Under the pieces are notes generated by a model that saw only the letters and a list, made by a program, of their open reading frames with translations, ran no database searches and was not told the DNA's origin. Position numbers and translations under genes: made by a program. This document shows, one piece after another, positions 59,776-64,000 of a stretch of DNA of 64,000 nucleotides. The stretch is from NCBI RefSeq assembly GCF_026968045.1, contig NZ_JAPVBQ010000001.1, positions 757,238 through 821,237 on the forward strand, given 5' to 3'. Numbering within the stretch: the first letter of the stretch is position 1; every line of letters begins with the position of its first letter. Origin of the DNA: Modestobacter sp. VKM Ac-2977 (GTDB taxonomy: Bacteria; Actinomycetota; Actinomycetes; Mycobacteriales; Geodermatophilaceae).

Positions 59776-60158
59776 CCGGGGTGCTCCGCGGTCAGCAGCT
59801 GGATCTGCCGGACCAGGCCGGCGACGGTGAAGGGCTTGGGCAGGTAGGCGTCCGCACCTGTGGCCAGACCGCGGGCCACGTCGTCGGGGGAGGCGCCGGC
59901 CGACAGCAGCAGTACGCGGCAGTCGTCGGTGGCGGGGTCGGCGCGCAGTGCCAGGCAGACCTCCAGGCCGGTCGCCTCCGGCATGGAGACGTCGAGCACG
60001 AGAAGGTCGGGGCGCTCGGCGCGTGCCACGGTGAGGGCCTGGGCGCCGTCGGCCACCGCGGCCACGACGGTGCAGCCGGCCTTGCCGACCGCGAGGGCGA
60101 CGAGGTGCCGGATGTCCTCCTCGTCGTCGGCCACCAGCACGCGTGCGGGTGCGTCCAC
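59772..60158 (-). CDS. Stand-alone CheY-like receiver
   Basis: The 128-residue protein is one complete receiver. RVLVADDEEDIRHLVALAVG carries the acidic pair, LLVLDVSMPEATGLEV the acceptor Asp, LLLSAGASP the Ser, and DAYLPKPFTVAGLVRQI the Lys. There is no output domain. The GTG at 60158 has GGAG 8-11 bases upstream, and the longer GTG at 60233 is possible. It overlaps the kinase gene, so it is the immediate phospho-acceptor and can pass phosphate to the Hpt protein. Confidence 0.88.
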   Translation of the reverse strand: MDAPARVLVADDEEDIRHLVALAVGKAGCTVVAAVADGAQALTVARAERPDLLVLDVSMPEATGLEVCLALRADPATDDCRVLLLSAGASPDDVARGLATGADAYLPKPFTVAGLVRQIQLLTAEHPG

Positions 60159-60308
60159 CGCGGTCGCTCCGTCCTCTCGGCCGGCTCCGCCCCGAGCCGG
60201 GGACGCAGTCCGTCCTGTCGGGGAACGGCGCACGCCGGGCCGGGCTGGAGTTCCCCGGTGGGGGTGCTCACCCGATCAGGGGGCGCCCTCACCGGGCCCG
60301 AGACGCAC

Positions 60309-60342
60309 GACGGGCCCCGGTGCAGCTGCACCGGGGCCCGTC
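60309..60342 (-). terminator. 16-bp perfect hairpin terminator
   Basis: GACGGGCCCCGGTGCA (60309-60324) and TGCACCGGGGCCCGTC (60327-60342) pair perfectly with a 2-base loop. It lies 17 bases beyond the stop of the DUF3618 gene and so ends the stress operon transcribed from 62.7 kb. Confidence 0.85.
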
Positions 60343-60358
60343 GGGGAGTTGCCGTGGA

Positions 60359-61036
60359 TCAGGAGGAGGACTTCTCCTGGACCTTCTGCTTGGAGTCCTG
60401 GGCCTGGCCCTTGACGTCCTTCGCGGCGTGCTGGCCCTCGTCCTTGACCTCCTTGGCGCCCTCGGCAGCCGTGGAGAGGACCGAACCCGCAGCGCTCACA
60501 GCGGCCGGCTTCAGGTTGCCGCCGATCTCCTGGGCCACGTTCTTGGCCTGCTGCATCGCCTGCTCCTTGAGCGGCTCCGAGTGCTCCTTGAGCGCCGACT
60601 CGGCCTGCGAGGCGAGCTGCTTCTCCTTCTCGCTGGTCGGCATCAGGGAGGAGATCAGCCAGCCCGCACCGAAGGCGATGAGGCCCGCGGCGAGCGGGTT
60701 GCCCTGCGCCTGGCGCTGGAGGTTCTCGGGGGCCTGCTGGACGGTGTCCATGGCGCTGTGCGCGGCGTCCTGGACGTTGCCCGCAGCATTGTGGGCCGCA
60801 CCCTGGGCCTGGCCCTGCGCCTGGGAGGCGCGGCCGCCGGCCTGGTCACGGGCGTCGTGTGCGGCACCGAAGACCTTGTCCTTCAGGCCGGACATGCCGC
60901 TCTTGGCCTTGCCCACGCGACGGTCGACGACCCGCGTGGGGTTGACCTTCTCGTTGAGGGCGTCCACGTCGTAGCTGAGGTTGGCGCGGGTGTCCTCGAT
61001 CTGGCGCCGGATCTGATCCGGGTCACTGCTGGTCAT
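60359..61036 (-). CDS. DUF3618 domain-containing protein
   Basis: The 225-residue protein opens with the DUF3618 signature: PDQIRRQIEDTRANLSYDVD and LNEKVNPTRVV. It continues as an Ala/Gln-rich helix (AGGRASQAQGQAQGAAHNAA, GNVQDAAHSAMDTV) with one membrane helix near residues 118-135 (NPLAAGLIAFGAGWLISSLM). A long charged coiled tail ends in KVQEKSSS. DUF3618 proteins are cell-envelope proteins usually encoded next to phage-holin-family proteins, as here. The role is unknown and probably stress-related. It starts 35 bases after the holin-family gene. Confidence 0.88.
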   Translation of the reverse strand: MTSSDPDQIRRQIEDTRANLSYDVDALNEKVNPTRVVDRRVGKAKSGMSGLKDKVFGAAHDARDQAGGRASQAQGQAQGAAHNAAGNVQDAAHSAMDTVQQAPENLQRQAQGNPLAAGLIAFGAGWLISSLMPTSEKEKQLASQAESALKEHSEPLKEQAMQQAKNVAQEIGGNLKPAAVSAAGSVLSTAAEGAKEVKDEGQHAAKDVKGQAQDSKQKVQEKSSS

Positions 61037-61071
61037 GTCGTTCTCCTCTGCGGAGTAGCTGTGGGGGGAAG

Positions 61072-61728
61072 TCAGTGGGGCTTGACGGCGCCGGGGACCT
61101 GCTTGAGCGTGTCCACGGTCTGCTCGGGCTTGGGGTTCAGCGACTTGAAGCGGCTGAGGTCCACCTGGGTGACCCGCTTGGGGTCGACCTGCTTGAGCTT
61201 CTTCCGGCCCATCGCGGCCAGGACGGCCGCGGCGATGCCCCAGAGGACGGCGACGACGAGCGTGGCCCAGCCGAGGCTGTCGAACAGGTCGGCGAGAGCC
61301 CACATCAGGGCCAGGCTCAGGAACAGCACCAGCATGAAGCCGGCGAAGGCGGCGCCACCGAGCATCCCGGCGCCCTTGCCGGCCTTGGCCGCCTCTTCCT
61401 TGGCGATGCCGCTGGCCTTGTTCGCCTCTTCCTTGGCGATGACCGTGGCCTCGGTCGCCTCCTGGCGGAGCTCCGCCTTGGCGAGCTCGAGCTCCTGGCG
61501 CATCAGCGTCGACAGGTCCCTGCTCACCTCGCCGAGCAGCGTGCCGACCGAGACGTCCTCGACCTCGGGGTGACCCTCGTCGGTCATCGGCTGCGCCGTG
61601 TTGCCGACGTGCTGGGCCTCGTAGTCACCGGGGACGGGCGGGGCCGCGTAACCGGTGGCCCCGCTCTGTGCGTACCCGGTGCCGGGCTGGCCGTACGGCT
61701 GCGCGCCCGGAGCGGTCGGCTGGCTCAT
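61072..61728 (-). CDS. Phage-holin-superfamily (DUF1469) membrane protein
   Basis: The 218-residue protein has a Gly/Tyr/Gln-rich leader (GAQPYGQPGTGYAQSG). The family segment follows (VGTLLGEVSRDLSTLMRQEL, ELAKAELRQEA), then a coiled region and two membrane helices (AGFMLVLFLSLALMWALADL, SLGWATLVVAVLWGIAAAVL). The family is named after holins but acts in envelope stability in many bacteria. Its ATG overlaps the stop of the preceding gene (61725). Confidence 0.9.
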   Translation of the reverse strand: MSQPTAPGAQPYGQPGTGYAQSGATGYAAPPVPGDYEAQHVGNTAQPMTDEGHPEVEDVSVGTLLGEVSRDLSTLMRQELELAKAELRQEATEATVIAKEEANKASGIAKEEAAKAGKGAGMLGGAAFAGFMLVLFLSLALMWALADLFDSLGWATLVVAVLWGIAAAVLAAMGRKKLKQVDPKRVTQVDLSRFKSLNPKPEQTVDTLKQVPGAVKPH

Positions 61729-62513
61729 CGCCGACCCTCGCCGGGGGTGCGGGCCGGGTCGTCCCAGCCGGCTGCGGTGGTCGGGGGCACTGCAGCGCCC
61801 TCCGGGGGGACCGTGCCGTACGGCGGCGGCGGGACCGTACCGGTGGTGCCGGTGGTCGCGTAACCGGCGGCCGGGGTGCCGGCGACGTAGTTGGTGCCAG
61901 CCGCCTCGGTCGCGTAGGTGTCCGGGGAGCCGGAGCCGACCCGCTGCTGCTGGCCGCCGTTGCCCGAGGAGCTCTCGCTCTTGTGGGACGCGACGACGCC
62001 GGTGGTCAGCCGACCCGCGAGGACGCCGGCCAGGGCCGCGCCGAGCATGAAGGCGCCCGGCTTGCGGCGGGCGAAGCTGCGCACCTCGGCGACGAGGTCG
62101 CCGGGCTCCCGGTCCTGCAGCCAGCCGGCCAGCTCCTCGACCTTGTCCCCGGCCTGGCGGACGAGGTCGGCGGCCGGGCCGGACGGGGTCTGGTCACTGC
62201 CGTCGACCATGATGCGCAGCTGCTGCGCGATGTCGCTCAGGCCCTGGCCGGCCTTCTGCGTGCCGCCGCGGACCTGGTCCTGGAGCTGCGAGACGCCCTG
62301 CTGCACGAGGTCCTGTGCCTGCTGCTTGGTCTCCTGAGCGACCTGCTTGGCCTGCTCCGACGCGGTGCCGGCGACGTCGCTGCCGGCCTGCTGGGCGGTC
62401 TTGCCCACGTCGCGTGCCTGGTCCTTGGCGACGTCGGACTTCTTGGGCGCGCCGGAAGCGTCTGATGCGCCGCTGGTGCCGGACTGCCTCGGTGTGTCGA
62501 TGGAGTGGGTCAT
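61725..62513 (-). CDS. Ala/Gln-rich helical protein with one membrane helix
   Basis: The 262-residue protein has a long amphipathic stretch of heptad-like repeats at 25-100 (ARDVGKTAQQAGSDVAGTAS, QQAQDLVQQGVSQLQDQVRG). A conserved-looking helix segment (AGDKVEELAGWLQDREPGDL, VAEVRSFARRKPGAFMLGAA) leads into a membrane helix, then a Ser/Gly/Pro/Tyr tail. LEA-like or envelope-coat proteins look similar; no exact family is known to me. The ATG at 62513 has AGGAGGA upstream. First gene of the three-gene stress operon. Confidence 0.75.
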   Translation of the reverse strand: MTHSIDTPRQSGTSGASDASGAPKKSDVAKDQARDVGKTAQQAGSDVAGTASEQAKQVAQETKQQAQDLVQQGVSQLQDQVRGGTQKAGQGLSDIAQQLRIMVDGSDQTPSGPAADLVRQAGDKVEELAGWLQDREPGDLVAEVRSFARRKPGAFMLGAALAGVLAGRLTTGVVASHKSESSSGNGGQQQRVGSGSPDTYATEAAGTNYVAGTPAAGYATTGTTGTVPPPPYGTVPPEGAAVPPTTAAGWDDPARTPGEGRR

Positions 62514-62737
62514 CGTTCCTCCTCGTCCTGCATGGGCTGTTCGTGGTCTGTCGTCGATGCCTGGGCATCCGTGCCCGTCGACCACGCCCGCTCCAGCGCA
62601 CGGTCCATCACCGGCCCACGGGGTCGGGTGGTCGTGCGGAGTGGCGGGGCGGCGTGTGAGCACTCGCGTGCCCTGGTCGAAAACGCTCGGTGGGTCCCAC
62701 CGTGGCCTCGGTGGGGCGCCGTTCCGCTGGACACCTG
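62514..62737 (-). other. Long 5' leader of the stress operon, no gene seen
   Basis: About 220 bases lie between the sigma-B-like promoter and the start at 62513. No ORF with a credible start was found. The segment contains scattered GC-rich short repeats and could carry regulatory structure; nothing specific is recognised. Confidence 0.4.
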
Positions 62738-62764
62738 ATACCCCTGCGAGGGAGGCGCACAAAC
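62738..62764 (-). promoter_or_regulatory. Sigma-B-type stress promoter
   Basis: On the minus strand GTTTGT (62764-62759) and GGGTAT (62743-62738) are separated by 15 bases, matching the GTTT-N14-16-GGGTA pattern of general-stress sigma factors. It drives toward 62513 and suggests stress control of the three envelope genes. Confidence 0.6.
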
Positions 62765-62839
62765 GGGCATTTCCGTATTTCGCCGATCTTGCGAACAGGG
62801 GTCGGAGCTGCGGTCGTGGCGCCGCGTAGGGTGCCGACC

Positions 62840-62858
62840 GGAGGCAAGGCAAGCCTTC
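62840..62858 (+). promoter_or_regulatory. IdeR/DtxR-like iron box
   Basis: The 19-base segment GGAGGCAAGGCAAGCCTTC matches the IdeR consensus TTAGGTTAGGCTAACCTAA at 11 of 19 positions, including the AGG...GCC dyad core. It lies 20-40 bases before the siderophore-interacting gene, where repression by iron would be expected. Confidence 0.5.
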
Positions 62859-62878
62859 CCTGACCAGAGGAGGCCGTG

Positions 62879-63742
62879 GTGACCAGTGCGACGAGGAACG
62901 AGCGGGTCCGCCGTCCCCGGGTGGCCCGGGTGGGCGAGGTGCTGCGCACCTCGCGCCTGACCCCGCACATGATCCGGGTGGTCCTGGGCGGCGAGGGCCT
63001 GGCCGGCTTCCCGGCCGGTGAGTACACCGACCACTACGTGAAGCTGCTCTTCCCACCGGCCGGTGCGCCCTACGGCGTCCCCTTCGACCCGGATCGGGTG
63101 CGCGCCGAGCTGCCCGCCGAGGTCTGGCCGGTCACCCGCACGTACACGGTGCGCTCCTGGGACCCGGCCGCCGGCGAGCTGACGATCGACTTCGTGCACC
63201 ACGGCGACACCGGCCTGGCCGGGCCGTGGGCGGCGAACGCGCAGCCCGGCGACCGGATCCAGCTGCTCGGTCCCGGTGGCGCCTACACCCCGAGCCCGGA
63301 CGCCGACTGGCACCTGCTGGTGGGGGACGAGAGCGCACTGCCGGCGATCGCTGCCGCCCTGCCCCGGCTGCCGGCAGGCGTGCCGGCGTTCGTCTTCCTG
63401 GAGGTCGCCGGGCCCGCGGAGCAGCAGGCGGACCTGGCGCTCGGCGACGGGGTCACCGTCGTGTGGGTGCACCGCGAGGGCAGGGCACCGGGGGAGGCCC
63501 TGGTGACCGCGGTCAAGGCGGTCCAGCTGCCGGCCGGTACCGGCCACGTCTTCGTGCACGGTGAGGCGGGCCTGGTCAAGGAGCTCCGGCTGCACCTGCG
63601 CACCGAACGCGGCCTCGACCCGGCGTTCACCTCCATCTCCGGCTACTGGCGGCAGGGCCGCACCGAGGACCGCTGGCAGGCCGAGAAGCCGGAGTGGAAC
63701 GCCGAGGTCGAGGCGGCCGAGCAGGCGCTCGCCGCCGGCTGA
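62879..63742 (+). CDS. Siderophore-interacting flavoprotein (SIP family)
   Basis: The 287-residue protein (from the GTG at 62879, an adjacent GTG at 62876 is equivalent) has the FAD-binding part of the family (RTYTVRSWDPAAGELTIDFV, HHGDTGLAGPWAANAQPGDR). The C-terminal SIP domain closes with FVHGEAGLVKELRLHLRTER and ISGYWRQGRTEDRWQAEKP. It is cytoplasmic and reduces ferric siderophores to release iron, using NAD(P)H. It is monocistronic here, with an IdeR-like box upstream. Confidence 0.92.
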   Translation: MTSATRNERVRRPRVARVGEVLRTSRLTPHMIRVVLGGEGLAGFPAGEYTDHYVKLLFPPAGAPYGVPFDPDRVRAELPAEVWPVTRTYTVRSWDPAAGELTIDFVHHGDTGLAGPWAANAQPGDRIQLLGPGGAYTPSPDADWHLLVGDESALPAIAAALPRLPAGVPAFVFLEVAGPAEQQADLALGDGVTVVWVHREGRAPGEALVTAVKAVQLPAGTGHVFVHGEAGLVKELRLHLRTERGLDPAFTSISGYWRQGRTEDRWQAEKPEWNAEVEAAEQALAAG

Positions 63743-63821
63743 GCGGTCCTCCCGTTCAGCCGAGGTCGTCGGTGTCGGAGGCGTCGCACTGCGCCGGGTC
63801 CCCGGGACCTAGGGTCGGGTC

Positions 63822-64000
63822 ATGCCCGTCGAAGGTGAGTACGAGCCGAGTCCGGAGAAGTGGGTCCGCGACCAGGTGGAGGTGTACGAGCGCACCGGCG
63901 GCAGGGAGGGCAACACCCTGCCCGGCCGCACCGAGCCGGTCGTCGTCTTCACCACCCGCGGCGCCAAGAGCGGCAAGGTCCGCAAGAACCCGCTGATGAA
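63822..64000 (+). CDS. Deazaflavin-dependent nitroreductase (Ddn-like), 5' part
   Basis: The ATG at 63822 opens a frame reaching the window end (59 codons). It reads EGEYEPSPEKWVRDQVEVYE, TGGREGNTLPGRTEPVVV and TTRGAKSGKVRKNPLMK. This is the opening of the Ddn/F420H2-dependent family, whose N-terminal W and the TRGxKSGKxRxxPL motif are seen. It is cut by the window edge, so the rest of the fold is not visible. An F420-dependent reductase activity is likely. Confidence 0.85.
   Translation, partial: MPVEGEYEPSPEKWVRDQVEVYERTGGREGNTLPGRTEPVVVFTTRGAKSGKVRKNPLM

Noticed and set aside
1-64000. Intact insertion sequence, prophage or CRISPR array
   Set aside because: No transposase, integrase, capsid, portal or cas gene and no regular repeat-spacer structure was seen.

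Overview
The window is very GC-rich with strong G/C bias at third codon positions, many GTG starts and ATGA/GTGA-coupled genes. It carries a DUF222/HNH endonuclease, MmyB-type regulators, ECF41 and ECF42 sigma factors, a Tad pilus locus, MEDS and PP2C regulators and an IdeR-like site. This fits an actinobacterium, most plausibly of the Geodermatophilaceae (Blastococcus/Geodermatophilus/Modestobacter); the family assignment is inference from gene content, not a database match.

Left part (1-7.4 kb): potassium uptake. A kdpD sensor kinase, cut by the window edge, lies divergent to an AraC-type regulator plus VOC protein, followed by the K+-ATPase operon (27-codon peptide, kdpF, kdpA, kdpB, kdpC). 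Arrays of CGTCARG half-sites spaced 11 bp lie in both control regions and are good candidates for KdpE operators. A 26-nt palindrome occurs twice, once inside the kdpA reading frame. The operon ends in a hairpin, followed by tRNA-Ala(GGC).

7.4-13.1 kb: a decayed accessory island behind the tRNA. It has a DUF4238 protein, two unrecognised proteins, a broken TIGR02391 gene (two frameshifts and a nonsense codon), a DUF4393 tail, recombinase-like scraps and inverted repeats. These families recur in phage-defence neighbourhoods.

13.1-30.7 kb: small regulator/effector modules. They are MMPL exporter + NarL-type two-component system; MmyB regulator // MFS exporter; alpha/beta hydrolase // WYL regulator; a hydrolase; the ECF42-YCII-VOC operon with a recognisable own promoter; SOS-like HNH endonuclease; Ltp-repeat protein; SDR // MmyB regulator; the ECF41-CMD operon with its own promoter; and an FAD oxidoreductase.

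30.8-41 kb: a cell-wall hydrolase with a long Pro-Glu-Pro linker, a methyltransferase, then a full Tad/Flp pilus machine (prepilin peptidase, Flp pilin, TadE, TadG, CpaB, TadZ, TadA, TadB, TadC), mostly with 4-nt overlaps.

41-55 kb: a soluble chemoreceptor-like protein with reversed domain order, a MEDS/ATPase regulator, a PAS-PAS-GAF-PP2C phosphatase, an APC permease, an MFS exporter with divergent TetR and palindromic operator, an orphan 60-residue peptide, a DUF2786 protein, PurT, a PEP-mutase-like enzyme and an acyl-CoA dehydrogenase.

54.8-60.3 kb: the most system-like region. A SipW-type signal peptidase lies between two small exported proteins, followed by a pseudo-receiver/Hpt protein, with a PAS histidine kinase, a stand-alone receiver and an OmpR-family regulator alongside. 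The promoter of the exported-protein operon carries CCGCARG half-sites at 22- and 11-bp spacing. I read this as a phosphorelay-controlled surface-structure locus.

60.3-64 kb: a three-gene envelope-stress operon (DUF3618, holin-family membrane protein, Ala/Gln-rich helical protein) behind a sigma-B-like promoter, a siderophore-interacting flavoprotein with an IdeR-like box, and the start of a Ddn-like deazaflavin enzyme. I found no CRISPR array, rRNA or intact insertion sequence.
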